Shown: piece by piece, positions 52,319 to 62,918 of the stretch | Layout: every line of letters starts with the position of its first letter | How positions within the stretch are numbered: position 1 is the first letter of the stretch | DNA from: Halomonas borealis | Lineage (GTDB): Bacteria; Pseudomonadota; Gammaproteobacteria; Pseudomonadales; Halomonadaceae | Assembly: GCF_004798905.1 (NCBI RefSeq) | Contig: NZ_SDMO01000010.1 | Location: 62,001-126,000, forward strand | Length of the DNA: 64,000 bases | Direction of reading: 5' to 3' | Program-made: the position numbers and the translations under genes | The notes under the pieces: model-generated | The model's database searches: none | Told to the model about the DNA's origin: nothing | Seen by the model: only the letters and a program-made list of their open reading frames with translations

Positions 52319-52862
52319 ATGCTGTAACTCGTCCAGACGGGCAAGTACTCCCGGGTCGATTTCGACCCCGAGCGCGACCACTTCATCAAGACCTTGCAAC
52401 CCAAGCGTTTCGACCGGCTGCGTTACCGGCTGCGATCCGCCCCTATCCCGGGCACAACGTCGCCCTCGTCGCCGCGCGCCTGAAGAAGCTCGGCATCGCC
52501 TCGCCGACCATCGTCGCGGCACAACGCTACCGGCTGGTCACCGAGAATGCGCACGCCACCCCGCTGAAACAGCTCATCCTCGACTCACCGGACCTGCAGG
52601 CTCGGCACCTGGATGCGTTGGTCGCCTTCGACCGGCACGGCATCCTCTGCCGCGGCCTGCACACCAACAACGTCCTGGTCCGAGACGGCCGGCTGATCGC
52701 CATCGACCTCGCCCCCTACAAGCTAATCCCCCACTGGCGTTTCCCACGGCGCGAGTACCTGGACTGCCTGAGCCGGTCGCTCAAGGGCGACGAGACCTTC
52801 CTGTTCACGCGTCTACTCGAGTGGCTGGGGCTGGACGAGCACTACCCCCCCGTTACGCTGAC
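52319..52862 (+). pseudogene. Decayed kinase-like gene (lipopolysaccharide-kinase / toluene-tolerance type)
   Basis: The three pieces read as one protein of about 180 residues if lesions are ignored: VQTGKYSRVDFDPERDHFIK near the start, then YPGHNVALVAARLKKLGIAS, then GLHTNNVLVRDGRLIAIDLA (kinase catalytic-loop and Asp-like pattern) and FTRLLEWLGLDEHYPP. Lesions: TAA as third codon (52325-52327); a shift of reading frame near 52438-52443; and a C7 run (52845-52851) after which the natural stop (Tyr-Pro-Pro-Leu-Arg, then TGA) is only reached if one C is missing. It lies between ptsO and pmbA. A phosphate-transfer role is inferred from the kinase-like motif only. Confidence 0.75.
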
Positions 52863-52875
52863 CCCGTCGGCAACG

Positions 52876-52903
52876 AAAAAGCCCGCGACACGGTCGCGGG
52901 CTT
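52876..52903 (-). terminator. Terminator of pmbA
   Basis: AAGCCCGCGAC (52879-52889) pairs perfectly with GTCGCGGGCTT (52893-52903), loop ACG; the minus strand continues TTTTTCG. It lies just inside the 3' side of the pseudogene, ending the minus-strand pmbA transcript. Confidence 0.9.
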
Positions 52904-52925
52904 GGTCGTGGCAGGCGGCCTACCG

Positions 52926-54266
52926 TCAACCACCGGCCACGGTCATCTCGTCGATCAGCCAGCTACCGGTGTGGATACTGCCGCGGGTGTCGATATCATC
53001 GCCGACGCCGACCAGGCCCTTGAACATCGTCTCCAGGTTCCCGGCGATGGTGAACTCCTCCACCGGATGCTGGATGCGGCCGTTCTCCACCCAGAAACCC
53101 GCCGCGCCGCGTGAGTAGTCCCCGGTGACGCCATTGACACCCTGCCCCATCAGCTCGGTGACCAGCACGCCGCGATCCATGCGCGCGAGCAGCGCTTGCT
53201 GCGATTCGAGCGGTGCGGCCAGGCGCAGGTTGCGGGCGCCGCCGGCATTACCGGTGGTCTCCATCCCCAGGCGGCGAGCGCTGTAGGCGGAGAGCATGTA
53301 GCTGGCCAGCCGCCCCTGGTCGATGAAGACGTTGTCGCGGGTCGCCACACCGTCGCCATCGAAGGCGCTGCTGGCCATGCCGCGCATCAGCCGCGGCTGC
53401 TCCTGCAGCGAGAACCACTCGGGAAAGAGCGTATCGCCGAGCCGCTCGCACAGGAAGGAGGACTGGCGATAGAGCGCGCCGCCGGCGATGGCGCTGAGCA
53501 GGCTGCCGATCAACACCGAGGCCAGGCTCGGATCGAACAGCACCGGCATCCGCCCGGTCGCCGGACGCTGGGCGCCGAGCCGGCGCAAGGTACGCCGGGC
53601 GGCACTCTCGCCCACGACCTCGGGGGCCAGCAGCTCACGAGGATCGCGCGTACTGGAGTAGTCGTAGTCGCGCTGCATGCCGTTCTCGTCTTCGGCGATC
53701 AACATGCAGGCCAGCGAATGACGGCTGCCCCGCTGGCTACCCAGGAAACCGTGGCTGTTGGCATAGACGCGCACGCCCTCGCCGCTGGACAGCTCGGCGC
53801 CCTCGGAGCTCTTGATGCCGGCGACACCGCGACCCGCGGCCTCGCAATCCACGGCGAGCTCGATGGCCTGCTCGGTGGACAGCGACCAGGGATGGTGGAC
53901 ATCGAGATCCGGCAGCTCACGAGCCATCAGTTCGGCCGGCGCGAGACCGGCGACCGGATCTTCCCCGGTATAGCGAGCGATCGCCATGGCCTTCTCGACC
54001 ACGTCGCGGATCGACGCCTCGGAGGCATCCGTAGACGAGGCACTACCCTTGCGGTTGCCCGCGTAGACGGTCACCGCGATGCCCTGGTCACGGGACAGCT
54101 CGACGGTCTCCACTTCGCCCTCGCGGACGTTGACGCCCACGCCCTGGTCGACGCTGGCGCCCACCTCGCAGGCATCGGCGCCGAGCCGGCGGGCCAGCGC
54201 CAGGGCCGCCTCGGCACGTGTTTCCAGCAGTGACTGCTGGGCGGCGGCATCGAAAGCCTGTGTCAT
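52926..54266 (-). CDS. pmbA: Metalloprotease-like subunit PmbA (TldE)
   Basis: 446 residues. TldE half of the TldD/TldE protease pair that matures microcin B17 and degrades the CcdA antitoxin in E. coli. Family elements: VREGEVETVELSRDQGIAVTVY, GNRKGSASSTDASEASIRDV, DPSLASVLIGSLLSAIAGGA, VFIDQGRLASYMLSAYSARR and the C-terminal NLRLAAPLESQ. TldE lacks the HExxxH zinc motif, which is found in TldD at 55015-56469. Divergent from darP. Confidence 0.95.
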   Translation of the reverse strand: MTQAFDAAAQQSLLETRAEAALALARRLGADACEVGASVDQGVGVNVREGEVETVELSRDQGIAVTVYAGNRKGSASSTDASEASIRDVVEKAMAIARYTGEDPVAGLAPAELMARELPDLDVHHPWSLSTEQAIELAVDCEAAGRGVAGIKSSEGAELSSGEGVRVYANSHGFLGSQRGSRHSLACMLIAEDENGMQRDYDYSSTRDPRELLAPEVVGESAARRTLRRLGAQRPATGRMPVLFDPSLASVLIGSLLSAIAGGALYRQSSFLCERLGDTLFPEWFSLQEQPRLMRGMASSAFDGDGVATRDNVFIDQGRLASYMLSAYSARRLGMETTGNAGGARNLRLAAPLESQQALLARMDRGVLVTELMGQGVNGVTGDYSRGAAGFWVENGRIQHPVEEFTIAGNLETMFKGLVGVGDDIDTRGSIHTGSWLIDEMTVAGG

Positions 54267-54324
54267 CGTCTTGACTCCTCACTCGACCGGCCTCGGGGCC
54301 GATACACAACATATGGTCGATTGG

Positions 54325-54352
54325 CCAGCCCGCCGCGGCGGGCTGGTATACT
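54325..54352 (+). promoter_or_regulatory. Perfect palindrome next to a -10 element before darP
   Basis: A perfect 22-bp palindrome (arms CCAGCCCGCCG and CGGCGGGCTGG, 54325-54346) is immediately followed by TATACT (54347-54352), a good -10 element about 42 bp before the darP ATG. TTGG just before the palindrome could be part of a -35 at non-ideal spacing. The palindrome lies where a repressor or activator would bind. Confidence 0.5.
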
Positions 54353-54393
54353 GGGCCGATGCACCACGCCCCTCTCATGAACCAGGACGCCGC

Positions 54394-54897
54394 ATGACCC
54401 AGGATGATTTCTCTCCGGCCGACGAACGGCCCAGCAAGTCGCAGCTCAAGCGCGAGATGCACGCCCTCCAGGAGCTCGGCGAACGACTGATCGCCATGCG
54501 CGAGGCCGAGCGCGCCCGCTTCCCGCTCTCCGATGATCTACTGGCGGCCATCGAAGAAACCGGCCGCATCCGCGCGAGGGAGGCTCGCCGCCGGCACATG
54601 CAGTACGTCGGCAAGCTGATGCGGCGCGAGGATCTCGACGGCATCCAGGCGGTGTTCGACGAGATCGATCACGAACAGCAGCGCCGGGACCACGCCTTTC
54701 ACCGCCTCGAACGCTGGCGCGACCGCCTCATCGAGGAAGACGACGCCCTCGAGGCCTTCATCGCCGAGTTCCCCGAGGTCGACCGCCAGGCGCTGCGCCA
54801 GCTGATCCGCAACGCCCGCCGCGAGAACGATCAGGGCAAGCCGCCGACCAACGCCCGCCGGCTGTTCAAGCTGATCCGCGACACCGCCGACATGTGA
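54394..54897 (+). CDS. darP: Ribosome biogenesis factor DarP (YjgA)
   Basis: 167 residues, mostly helical: DERPSKSQLKREMHALQELG, RRRHMQYVGKLMRREDLDGI, LERWRDRLIEEDDALEAFIA, LRQLIRNARRENDQGKPPTN. DarP associates with late 50S precursors and with 23S rRNA. Small gene between the divergent pmbA and the convergent tldD. AGGA lies nine bases before ATG 54394. Confidence 0.94.
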   Translation: MTQDDFSPADERPSKSQLKREMHALQELGERLIAMREAERARFPLSDDLLAAIEETGRIRAREARRRHMQYVGKLMRREDLDGIQAVFDEIDHEQQRRDHAFHRLERWRDRLIEEDDALEAFIAEFPEVDRQALRQLIRNARRENDQGKPPTNARRLFKLIRDTADM

Positions 54898-55014
54898 AGA
54901 CCGGCGCTGCGCGCCTGACAAGACGCGGCAGCGCCGCTGGAAGAAGGGAGAACGGCGCTGCACGCCTTGAAGAGGCATGGAAGACCAGCATTCTTCTTCA
55001 CTCTTCCTTCTTCG
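54898..55014. repeat. Intergenic GGCGCTGC-repeat region between darP and tldD
   Basis: The 117-bp gap between convergent genes holds GGCGCTGCGCGCCT and GGCGCTGCACGCCT, plus CGCCGCTGGAAG and GAAGAAGGGAG stretches, then a pyrimidine-rich tract (CTTCTTCACTCTTCCTTCTT). The GCTGGAAG/CTTGAAG wording resembles the dispersed repeats at 360-377 and 6568-6585. No clean terminator was found. Confidence 0.45.
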
Positions 55015-56469
55015 CTAGGACTCCGTGCCGCCGACGGTCAGCTCGTCTAGCTTCAGCGTCGGTTGTCCCACGCCGACCGGCACGCCCTGCCCTTCCTTGC
55101 CACAGACACCGACGCCGGTGTCGAGCTCCAGGTCGTGGCCGATCATCGACACGCGGCCCATCGCCTCGGGGCCGTTGCCGATCAGGGTCGCCCCCTTGAC
55201 CGGCGCGGTGATGCGACCGTCCTCGATCAAGTAGGCCTCGCTTGCCGAGAACACGAACTTGCCGGAGGTGATATCCACCTGGCCACCGCCGAAGCTCGCC
55301 GCGTAGATGCCACGGGAGACACTCTTGATGATATCGGCGGGATCGTCCTGGCCGGCACGCATGTAGGTGTTGGTCATGCGCGGCATCGGCAGGTGGGCGA
55401 AGGATTCGCGGCGAGCATTGCCGGTGGGCGCCATGCCCATCAGCCGGGCGTTGAGCTTATCCTGCATGTAGCCGGTGAGGATGCCGTCCTCGATCAGGGT
55501 CGTGCACTGGGTCGCCGTGCCCTCGTCGTCGACGGAGAGCGAACCGCGCCGGTCGGCCAGGGTGCCGTCGTCGACCACGGTCACGCCCGGCGCCGCCACG
55601 CGCTCGCCCATGCAGCCGGCGAAGGCCGAGCTGCCCTTGCGGTTGAAGTCGCCCTCCAGGCCGTGACCGACCGCCTCGTGGAGCAGGATGCCCGGCCAGC
55701 CGGCCCCCAGCACCACCGGCATCTGACCGGCCGGCGCATCGACGGCATCGAGATTGACCAGCGCCTGACGCACCGCCTCCTTGGCGAAACGCTCGGCCAC
55801 GTGCTCATCGCGCAGCCGGGACATCGGATAGCGGCCGCCGCCACCGGCACTGCCCCGCTCTCGGCGACCGTTGCGCACCGCGATGACGCTGACGTTGAAA
55901 CGCACCAGGGGGCGCACGTCGGCGGCCAGGGTGCCATCGCTGGCGCGCACCAGCACGACCTCGTAGACGCCGCTCAGCGAGGCGCTGACCTGGCTCACCG
56001 ACGGGTCGGCGGCGCGCGCGACACGATCGGCTTCCTTGAGCATGGCGATCTTCTCGTCGGCGGACAGCCCGGCGAGCGGATCGATGCCGGCATAACGGGC
56101 CGTCGAGGTCGTCACGACGCGCGGCGCGGTGGCCAGGCGTTGGCCGCTGCGCACGATGCCGGCGGCGGTGCGGCCAGTCTCGGCCAACGCTTCCATGGAA
56201 ATCTGGTTGGAGTAGGCGAAGCCGGTCTTCTCGCCGGCCAGGGAGCGCACGCCGACGCCGCCGTCGATGTTGTAGCTGGCCTCCTTGACCTCACCGTCCT
56301 CCAGCACCCAGCCCTCGTGCCAGCTGCGCTGGAAATACAGATCGGCATAATCGATGCCGGCGCCCAAGGCATGGCCGAGGCCACTGTCCAGGGCATCGAG
56401 ATCGAGCCCGCCGGGCGTCAGCAGCGCCTCGGTGGCCTGGTCGAGCAGGGGTTGCGTGTGTGATGTCAT
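55015..56469 (-). CDS. tldD: Metalloprotease TldD
   Basis: 484 residues. Active half of TldD/TldE. Zinc-binding HEAVGHGLE is at residues 264-272 ([20 protein letters not shown]). N-terminal [20 protein letters not shown], and C-terminal [20 protein letters not shown] and [20 protein letters not shown]. The start overlaps the yhdP stop by four bases. Confidence 0.97.
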   Translation of the reverse strand: MTSHTQPLLDQATEALLTPGGLDLDALDSGLGHALGAGIDYADLYFQRSWHEGWVLEDGEVKEASYNIDGGVGVRSLAGEKTGFAYSNQISMEALAETGRTAAGIVRSGQRLATAPRVVTTSTARYAGIDPLAGLSADEKIAMLKEADRVARAADPSVSQVSASLSGVYEVVLVRASDGTLAADVRPLVRFNVSVIAVRNGRRERGSAGGGGRYPMSRLRDEHVAERFAKEAVRQALVNLDAVDAPAGQMPVVLGAGWPGILLHEAVGHGLEGDFNRKGSSAFAGCMGERVAAPGVTVVDDGTLADRRGSLSVDDEGTATQCTTLIEDGILTGYMQDKLNARLMGMAPTGNARRESFAHLPMPRMTNTYMRAGQDDPADIIKSVSRGIYAASFGGGQVDITSGKFVFSASEAYLIEDGRITAPVKGATLIGNGPEAMGRVSMIGHDLELDTGVGVCGKEGQGVPVGVGQPTLKLDELTVGGTES

Positions 56470-59400
56470 TCGGCACTTTCCAGAGCGATGCGCGGGGAGG
56501 TCCAGGGTCCCTCCACGCGATAGTGAATTCGGGTCACGCGGTCGAGGGCATCGCCGAACAGCTTGTCGGCAATGAACAGCGCCCCTCCGACCATCGGCGC
56601 CCCGGCGATCACCGCCGCCAGAGGCAGGTTGTTGCTCACCGGCAGTGTGACGCCCAGACGCTGATCGAGTTCCCGCCGCGCCAGGTCGACGCCACCCTCC
56701 AGGGTGAAGCGGGTAGCCGGGCCATCGATCTCGACCGGCCCGCGGGTCTCCAACACCCCACCATACAGGGTCGCATCACCACTGACACGATCGAAGGCGG
56801 TGCCACGCCCGGTGACGTCGGAGAAGTCCAGGGTCAGGCGGCGCAGCAGGTTGTCCACGTTGAGCAGGCCGACCACTCGCGCCGACGGCGACTCCAGGTT
56901 GGCGAAGCGTCCATCGCGCAGCTCGACGCCCAGGTTGCCCCGGGAGCGCGCTAGCGCGAACTGCCAGGGTGCCCCGGGCCAGGCCAGCTGGCCCTCGACC
57001 CGGGTCTCGTCATTGCGGATCGCTACCGGCTGGCCGAGCGCCTCCAGCGCCGTGCCCAGGTCGCCGCCATCGATGTCCAGCCGGGCCCGGGTCAGGCTGG
57101 CCTCGGGGCCGGCTGCCTCCCAGGTCAGGCTGCCCCGGGCGTCGATCTCGCCCAGCGACAGCGCCAGTGGATCGACCACCAGGCGGTCCGACTCGGCCCG
57201 CCACCGGGTGCTCAGTGGGCCGAACGCACGGCCCCGATAGCTCAGCTCGTCGATGCTCAGCCGGCCCGCGGGCAGCTCGCCGAGCGAGGCCGGCAGGGCC
57301 ATCGCGCCCGGCGGTGTCTCGAGTTCCTCGTAGAGCCGCCCGGCTCCCTCGCCGATGGCCTCCAAACGTGGCTCGCTCGGCAGCAAGTCATCGAGGCTCA
57401 AGTGCGACAGCGCCACGTTCAGCGGCTGCGCGCGCCCCGGCCGATAGGCCAGCTCGCCGGTCAACAGGCTGCCATCCAGGGCCAGTCGCCAGCCATCGAC
57501 CACCGGCTCGCCTTCGACGATCATCGAGCCCAGGCAATGCCGCTCGACACTCAGGCAGTCGGTGTCCAGCATCACACGGGAGATGGTGCCGCCCCCGCCG
57601 GGGCCGCCAGCGGCGGCGCCACCCAGCGGCGCCAGGGCGCGTCCCCAGGCCCGCGGCTCGATGCGTGGCAGATAGGCCTGCAGCGTCCAGCCGGGCTCGC
57701 TTGGCCAGGTCGCGGGCGCCTCGCGCCCCAACCAGGCCTGCCCCTGCCCGCCGCGCTCGGGGCGCCAACGCCAGCCCAGGTCGCCGCCCAGGCGACCCGA
57801 CCAGCGCCCGGACTCGGACAGCGCGAAACTCAAGCGCAGCTCCCGCGGCGTGCCGGCCGCCTTGCCCAGCGGCGCCGGCAGGTCGATGACCGGCTCGCGT
57901 AGCTGACTCGAGAGGTTCAGGGTCGGCGCCTCGGCCTCGAGATCGACATCGCCATGCCACGCCAGCGGTCCGGCGAGCACCGCGTCCAGGCCCGCCGGCG
58001 CGCCCAATTCGGTGAGGGCCTCGGCCCGAGCGGTGCCCGACAGGTCGACACGCCCCTCTCCGGTCGCCAGCTCGGCCCGCACAGGCCCGCCGAGCAGGCG
58101 GCCCTCGAGCGAACCCTCGAGCGAGCCTTGCTCGCCACGCTGGCGCCAGGCGAGAGGGCCTGCTATATCCTCGAATACGAGCCCGCTCGTCGTATGCGTC
58201 AGGCGTGGTAAATCGACCTCGCCGGCAATATCGAGGCTCAGCGAGTCCGGGTCGTCCAGCGATAACGACAGGTCGAGACCGGCCTGCAGGCCCCCTTCGC
58301 CCTGCCAGTCGGCGACCGCGCCGATGCCCTCCACCGGCAACGCGGCCAAGAAGCGCGACAGCGCCGGGGCATCGGCGGCGAGCGGCCCCTCGACCGACAA
58401 GCGTTCGCCGTCCAGCCGCACCTCGGCGTCATGGGTCTGGATGCCCAGGCTCTGGGCCGTGTCGACCTCGGCGCGAAGCGTCTCGCCGCGCAGCGTCATC
58501 CGCCCGGACACGTCTTCCAGCGCCGGCCAGCCATCGGCATAGGGCAGCCGCCCCGCCTCGACTTCGAGGTCAAGGTCAAGGCTCGGCTCGAGGGAGGCCA
58601 GCTCGTCCTGCTCGTCGCGCAGCGGCACGTGCAGGCGCAGCGAGCCCTCCGGCACCCGCCCGGCCAGACCACCGGCCAGCCAGTCGGCGAGCTCCGGGGT
58701 CTCCTCGCCCAGCAGCCGCATGGGCAACCAGTCGCTCAGCGGCCGCGAGCGCGCCTCGACGTCCTGGAAGTCCAGCGTCAGGCCGAAGCCGCCACGCTGC
58801 GCGCCGCCCACCGAGAGGCCGAAACCACCCGTCACCTCAGCGCCGCGCCAACCGGCCTCGAGGCCGCGGCCACTGACGAAGCTGCGTGCCCCGTCGTAGC
58901 GCCAGCTGACCTCCCCGCCGGCATGCGACAGCGACATCGGCGCGGCGAAGACCTCCGGGATGGCAAGCTCGGTGCCCTCACCGCCGGCGAAGCGCACCCG
59001 CCCATGGAGGCCATCCGTCGTGAGCCAAAGCGCCAACGGCCCGCCCCCCGGCACCTCTTCCCAGGGGTCGACCGCCACCTCGCTGGCGCTGACCCGGGTC
59101 CGCCAAGCGCCATCTCGGTAGCCGAGCCCCAGGCCGTTCACCTGCCCCCGCGGGGCGAGCGCCGCCACGCTACGCGCAAACGCCTCGGGCAACGGCAAGT
59201 GCTCACGCCAGGCCGCCAAGGCGGCGAGATCGAAGGCCCCGGTGGTCAGCCACCAGTCGCGCTGGTCACCTTCCAGGTACCAGTCCCGCGGCAGGGATCG
59301 TGCGTCGGCCGAGGCATCGGGGCCGGTTCGCTGGGCGGCATCGGCCTGTATCCAGGCCTGCCAGTCGTCGGCGTCGGCCGCGCGGCGCCACTGGCCGCGC

Positions 59401-60314
59401 AGCGTGGCATCTTCCAGCACGATGCCGGGCGCCTCGTCTTCCGGCTGACGCAGCGCCAGCCGCGGGGCGGTGACGTCGAGCCGGGCATCGGCCAGGCGAC
59501 CATCATTCCAGCGCCCCCATAGCCGTGCCTCACCATCGAGGTCATCGAAGTGCGGCAACGCCTCGATGCCGAACAGCGACGACAGCCCGGTCAGGCTGTC
59601 GAGGCTCATGTCGGCCTGCAGGGTCGCGCCGAAGTCATCGAGCCCCTGGCCGGGTGCCAGCCGCATGGTCACCCTGGCGGCCTCACCGGGACGGCCGCGC
59701 AGCCGCACTCGCCCTTCGAGATGGGTATGACCGGCATCGCCGACCATCAACAGCTGTGGCGCCTCGAGCACCGCCTTGTGCTGGCGGCCATGGAGCACGA
59801 CCTCGGTGTCCTGGGCCCAGGCGCGCTGCCTGCGCAGCACACCGACCCAGAAGTCCAGGCGCGCGAGGTCGAACTCGCTGTCGGGGATCAGCTCGGGAGG
59901 CACCTCGGCAGGCTCCGGCCAATGCCAGCGGCCATCGTCGCTCTGGTAGAGATGCAGGGTGAGGCCGGTGAGATGGGCATCGGACACCACCGGCAGGCCA
60001 TCGCGCAGGCTGGCCGAGGTATCGAGGCGCAGCCGGGCGCCGTCGAGCTCGAGCAGGGGCCGCTCGCCGACGGGCGAGTCCAGCACCAACCCGCGCAGCG
60101 CGAGCTCGGGGTCGAGGCCGGCCACGCCGCCCTCGACCGAGTCCAGGCTCACGGCGGCCTCGAAGCGCGCCGACAGCAGCGCCTCGAGACGCGGGGTCAG
60201 CTGCTCGGCCTGGCCGAGCAGCAGACGCAGCACCAGCGTGAGCAGCGCCACCAACGTGAGGGCTGCCGCCAGTAGTGTCAGGGTCCAGCGGATCACCAGG
60301 CGGGTCGGCGACAT
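56466..60314 (-). CDS. yhdP: YhdP, AsmA-like intermembrane lipid transport protein
   Basis: 1282 residues, anchored by one N-terminal membrane helix ([20 protein letters not shown]) with a very long periplasmic beta-groove. Members of the AsmA-like family (YhdP, TamB, YdbH) move phospholipids between inner and outer membrane. The C-terminal block [40 protein letters not shown] and [21 protein letters not shown] (continued) is the conserved DUF3971/AsmA-2 end. The usual position between rng and tldD supports the name. Four-base gap to rng. Confidence 0.94.
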   Translation of the reverse strand: MSPTRLVIRWTLTLLAAALTLVALLTLVLRLLLGQAEQLTPRLEALLSARFEAAVSLDSVEGGVAGLDPELALRGLVLDSPVGERPLLELDGARLRLDTSASLRDGLPVVSDAHLTGLTLHLYQSDDGRWHWPEPAEVPPELIPDSEFDLARLDFWVGVLRRQRAWAQDTEVVLHGRQHKAVLEAPQLLMVGDAGHTHLEGRVRLRGRPGEAARVTMRLAPGQGLDDFGATLQADMSLDSLTGLSSLFGIEALPHFDDLDGEARLWGRWNDGRLADARLDVTAPRLALRQPEDEAPGIVLEDATLRGQWRRAADADDWQAWIQADAAQRTGPDASADARSLPRDWYLEGDQRDWWLTTGAFDLAALAAWREHLPLPEAFARSVAALAPRGQVNGLGLGYRDGAWRTRVSASEVAVDPWEEVPGGGPLALWLTTDGLHGRVRFAGGEGTELAIPEVFAAPMSLSHAGGEVSWRYDGARSFVSGRGLEAGWRGAEVTGGFGLSVGGAQRGGFGLTLDFQDVEARSRPLSDWLPMRLLGEETPELADWLAGGLAGRVPEGSLRLHVPLRDEQDELASLEPSLDLDLEVEAGRLPYADGWPALEDVSGRMTLRGETLRAEVDTAQSLGIQTHDAEVRLDGERLSVEGPLAADAPALSRFLAALPVEGIGAVADWQGEGGLQAGLDLSLSLDDPDSLSLDIAGEVDLPRLTHTTSGLVFEDIAGPLAWRQRGEQGSLEGSLEGRLLGGPVRAELATGEGRVDLSGTARAEALTELGAPAGLDAVLAGPLAWHGDVDLEAEAPTLNLSSQLREPVIDLPAPLGKAAGTPRELRLSFALSESGRWSGRLGGDLGWRWRPERGGQGQAWLGREAPATWPSEPGWTLQAYLPRIEPRAWGRALAPLGGAAAGGPGGGGTISRVMLDTDCLSVERHCLGSMIVEGEPVVDGWRLALDGSLLTGELAYRPGRAQPLNVALSHLSLDDLLPSEPRLEAIGEGAGRLYEELETPPGAMALPASLGELPAGRLSIDELSYRGRAFGPLSTRWRAESDRLVVDPLALSLGEIDARGSLTWEAAGPEASLTRARLDIDGGDLGTALEALGQPVAIRNDETRVEGQLAWPGAPWQFALARSRGNLGVELRDGRFANLESPSARVVGLLNVDNLLRRLTLDFSDVTGRGTAFDRVSGDATLYGGVLETRGPVEIDGPATRFTLEGGVDLARRELDQRLGVTLPVSNNLPLAAVIAGAPMVGGALFIADKLFGDALDRVTRIHYRVEGPWTSPRIALESAE

Positions 60315-60318
60315 GGGC

Positions 60319-61782
60319 TCACATCAGCACGATGTCGTACTGCTCCTGGGAATAGTGGGCCTCGACTTGGAAACGAATCGTCTTGGCGATGAATTCCTCC
60401 AGGTCGGCGACGGCCGCGGACTCCTCGTCGAGCAGCCGGTCGACCACCGACTGAGCGGCCAGCACCGTATAGGTATCGGCACTATAGGCCCGTTCCTCGC
60501 GCAGGATCTCGCGGAAGATCTCATAGCACACCGACTCCGGCGTCTTGAGGGTACCGCGCCCATGGCAGGAGGGGCAGGCCTCGCACAGCGTCTGCTCCAG
60601 GCTCTCCCGAGTGCGCTTGCGTGTCACCTGCACCAGCCCCAGTTCGGTGACCCCGGTGCACTTGGTCTTGGCGTGGTCACGCTCCAGCGACTTCTCCAGT
60701 ACCCGCAGCACCTGACGTTGATGCTCCAACTCCTCCATGTCGATGAAGTCGATGATGATGATGCCACCGAGGTTGCGCAGCCGCAGCTGACGAGCGATGG
60801 CGGTGGCGGCCTCGAGGTTGGTCTTGAAGATCGTCTCCTCGAGGTTGCGGTGCCCCACGAAGCCGCCGGTATTGACGTCGATGGTGGTCATCGCCTCGGT
60901 CGGATCGATCACCAGGTAGCCGCCGGACTTGAGCTGCACCTTGCGGCCCAGCGCCTTCTGGATCTCGTCCTCGACGCTGAACAGGTCGAAGATCGGTCGC
61001 TCACCGGCATAGTGCTCGATGCGCTCCACCGCCGAGGGCATGAACTCCTCGGCGAACTCGAGCAGCCTGACATGGTTCTCGCGGGAATCGATGCGTACCT
61101 TCTCGATGTCGTCGCGCATCACATCGCGCAGGGTGCGCATGAAAAGCGGCAGGTCGTCATAGATGACACTCGGCGCCGAGGCGGTGATCTTGCGCTCGCT
61201 GACCTTGCGCCACAGGCGCAGCAGGAAGTGCATGTCGCCGGCCAGCTCTTCCTGGCTGACACCCTCGGCGGCGGTACGCACGATGAAGCCACCGGTGATC
61301 TCGAGGGTCTGCTCGGCCTGGGCGGCCTCGATCAGCTGGCGCAGACGCTCGCGCTCGCGCTCATCCTCGATACGCTGGGAGACCCCGTTATGAGGCGAGT
61401 CCGGCATGTAGACCAGATAGCGCGAGGGCACCGAGAGATGAGTGGTCAGGCGCGCTCCCTTGGAGCCGATCGGGTCCTTGGTGACCTGCACCACCAGCGA
61501 TTGCCCCTCGTGGAGCAGCTGGGCGATGGAGACCTGCTCATCGGCCGGCGTGCCGGATGGCATCACCTCGTGGGCATGGATGAAGGCGGCTCGCTCGAGG
61601 CCGATGTCGACGAAGGCGGCCTGCATGCCCGGCAGCACCCGAACCACCTTGCCCTTGTAGATGTTGCCGGCGATACCACGACGCCGGGCCCGCTCGATGA
61701 AGGCTTCCTGGAGCACGCCGTTCTCCACCACGGCGACCCGGGTCTCCATCGGGGTCAGGTTGATCAGTACTTCACCGCTCAT
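60319..61782 (-). CDS. rng: Ribonuclease G
   Basis: 487 residues. Endonuclease of the RNase E/G family; it trims the 5' end of 16S rRNA and cuts some mRNAs. S1 domain (GNIYKGKVVRVLPGMQAAFV near residue 40), catalytic aspartates in AMTTIDVNTGGFVG and LGGIIIIDFIDMEE, and the Zn-link region CEACPSCHGRGTLK. Lacks the large C-terminal scaffold of RNase E. Follows maf by 33 nt. Confidence 0.97.
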   Translation of the reverse strand: MSGEVLINLTPMETRVAVVENGVLQEAFIERARRRGIAGNIYKGKVVRVLPGMQAAFVDIGLERAAFIHAHEVMPSGTPADEQVSIAQLLHEGQSLVVQVTKDPIGSKGARLTTHLSVPSRYLVYMPDSPHNGVSQRIEDERERERLRQLIEAAQAEQTLEITGGFIVRTAAEGVSQEELAGDMHFLLRLWRKVSERKITASAPSVIYDDLPLFMRTLRDVMRDDIEKVRIDSRENHVRLLEFAEEFMPSAVERIEHYAGERPIFDLFSVEDEIQKALGRKVQLKSGGYLVIDPTEAMTTIDVNTGGFVGHRNLEETIFKTNLEAATAIARQLRLRNLGGIIIIDFIDMEELEHQRQVLRVLEKSLERDHAKTKCTGVTELGLVQVTRKRTRESLEQTLCEACPSCHGRGTLKTPESVCYEIFREILREERAYSADTYTVLAAQSVVDRLLDEESAAVADLEEFIAKTIRFQVEAHYSQEQYDIVLM

Positions 61783-61815
61783 GCGGAAATCCTTGTCCAG
61801 AGGAAACTCGAGGCA

Positions 61816-62424
61816 TTATGACATAGCGCCGTTCCACAGCGGGACGCCCTGGCGGCTAAGCAGCCCGGCGGTCTCATAGAGCGGCAGGCCGACCACCGCC
61901 GAGTGGCTGCCCTCGAGGCGCGACACGAATAGCGCCGCCCGGCCCTGAATGGCGTAACCACCGGCCTTGTCGACGGGCTCCCCGGTCGCCCAGTAGGCGG
62001 CGATCTCGGCCTCCGATATCTCGCGTAGCGTGACCCGGGTGGCCACGCAGACGCTGAGCAGCCCCGCGGGGCCTTCGACCGCCACCGCGGTCAGCACCCG
62101 ATGGGCGCTCCCCGACAATGCGCGCAACATGGCGGCGGCGTGTTCGCGATCGCGCGGCTTGCCGAGAATCGCATCGTCGCATACCACCGCGGTGTCGGAG
62201 CCGAGCGTGGGCAGCGCGCTGCCCACCGCCCCGGCCCGGGCCTTGTCTTCGGCCAGGCGTCGTACGTAGGTCTCGGGCGCCTCGTCGGGCCGGGGCGTCT
62301 CGTCGATATCCATCGGCCACACCTCGACCGGCACGCCGATCGACACCAGCAGCTCACGGCGCCGCGGCGAGGCGGAGGCCAACCGGATCAAGGCGCCATC
62401 ACACGGAGCCTCGGGATTCATCAT
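61816..62424 (-). CDS. maf: Maf-family nucleoside triphosphate pyrophosphatase (YhdE type)
   Basis: 202 residues. Maf proteins hydrolyse modified or excess dTTP/UTP and prevent their incorporation. [55 protein letters not shown] and [20 protein letters not shown] match the YhdE (dTTP/UTP) branch. First ATG at 62424 overlaps the mreD TGA; a second ATG follows immediately. The longer in-frame ORF upstream is antisense-like noise in mreD. Confidence 0.95.
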   Translation of the reverse strand: MMNPEAPCDGALIRLASASPRRRELLVSIGVPVEVWPMDIDETPRPDEAPETYVRRLAEDKARAGAVGSALPTLGSDTAVVCDDAILGKPRDREHAAAMLRALSGSAHRVLTAVAVEGPAGLLSVCVATRVTLREISEAEIAAYWATGEPVDKAGGYAIQGRAALFVSRLEGSHSAVVGLPLYETAGLLSRQGVPLWNGAMS

Positions 62425-62918
62425 CGCGGCTCCTCCGCGCTGCCGCGGCGCCGGAAGACCCGGAACAGCGTGGTCAACCAGGGCCATAGCAGCGCCCCGA
62501 TCACCGAGGGCAGCAGGAACGAAAGGTGGATCGCGAAGGGCCCCAGCAAGGTCCTGAGCCACTGTTCCGCCAGCTGGACCGTGCCCAGCAACACCAGGAT
62601 CAGCACCGCCTGCTGGAACAGCGAATAGGCCCGGAAGCGGGGATAGACCAGGGCACACAGGAACGCCAGCAACGACAGCAACAAGGCGTTCTGCCCAAGC
62701 GGCGCGCCCTGGATCAGATCCAGCAGGATGCCCAGCACGAAACCGTGGAAGACCCCGACCTTCTGGGGCGCCTTCATGCACCAGTAGATCAACATCAGGC
62801 CCAGCCAGTCCGGGCGCCAGATCTGCCAGCCGTCGGCCAGCGGCATCACCTGCAGGCACAGCGCCAGCAGCAGGGTCAGCCAGATCCAGGGCAGGCTCGC
62901 CGTCGAACGCACGGCCAT
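62421..62918 (-). CDS. mreD: Rod-shape determining protein MreD
   Basis: 165 residues, five predicted membrane segments. [40 protein letters not shown] and [20 protein letters not shown] are typical. MreD and MreC tie the MreB cytoskeleton to peptidoglycan elongation. Start shares a base with the mreC stop (62918). Confidence 0.94.
   Translation of the reverse strand: MAVRSTASLPWIWLTLLLALCLQVMPLADGWQIWRPDWLGLMLIYWCMKAPQKVGVFHGFVLGILLDLIQGAPLGQNALLLSLLAFLCALVYPRFRAYSLFQQAVLILVLLGTVQLAEQWLRTLLGPFAIHLSFLLPSVIGALLWPWLTTLFRVFRRRGSAEEPR

Noticed and set aside
52081-53118. Single long open frame spanning the kinase-like remnant and beyond
   Set aside because: Its first part is an off-frame reading of ptsO and its end is antisense to pmbA; only 52444-52862 carries homology, so it is described as a pseudogene.
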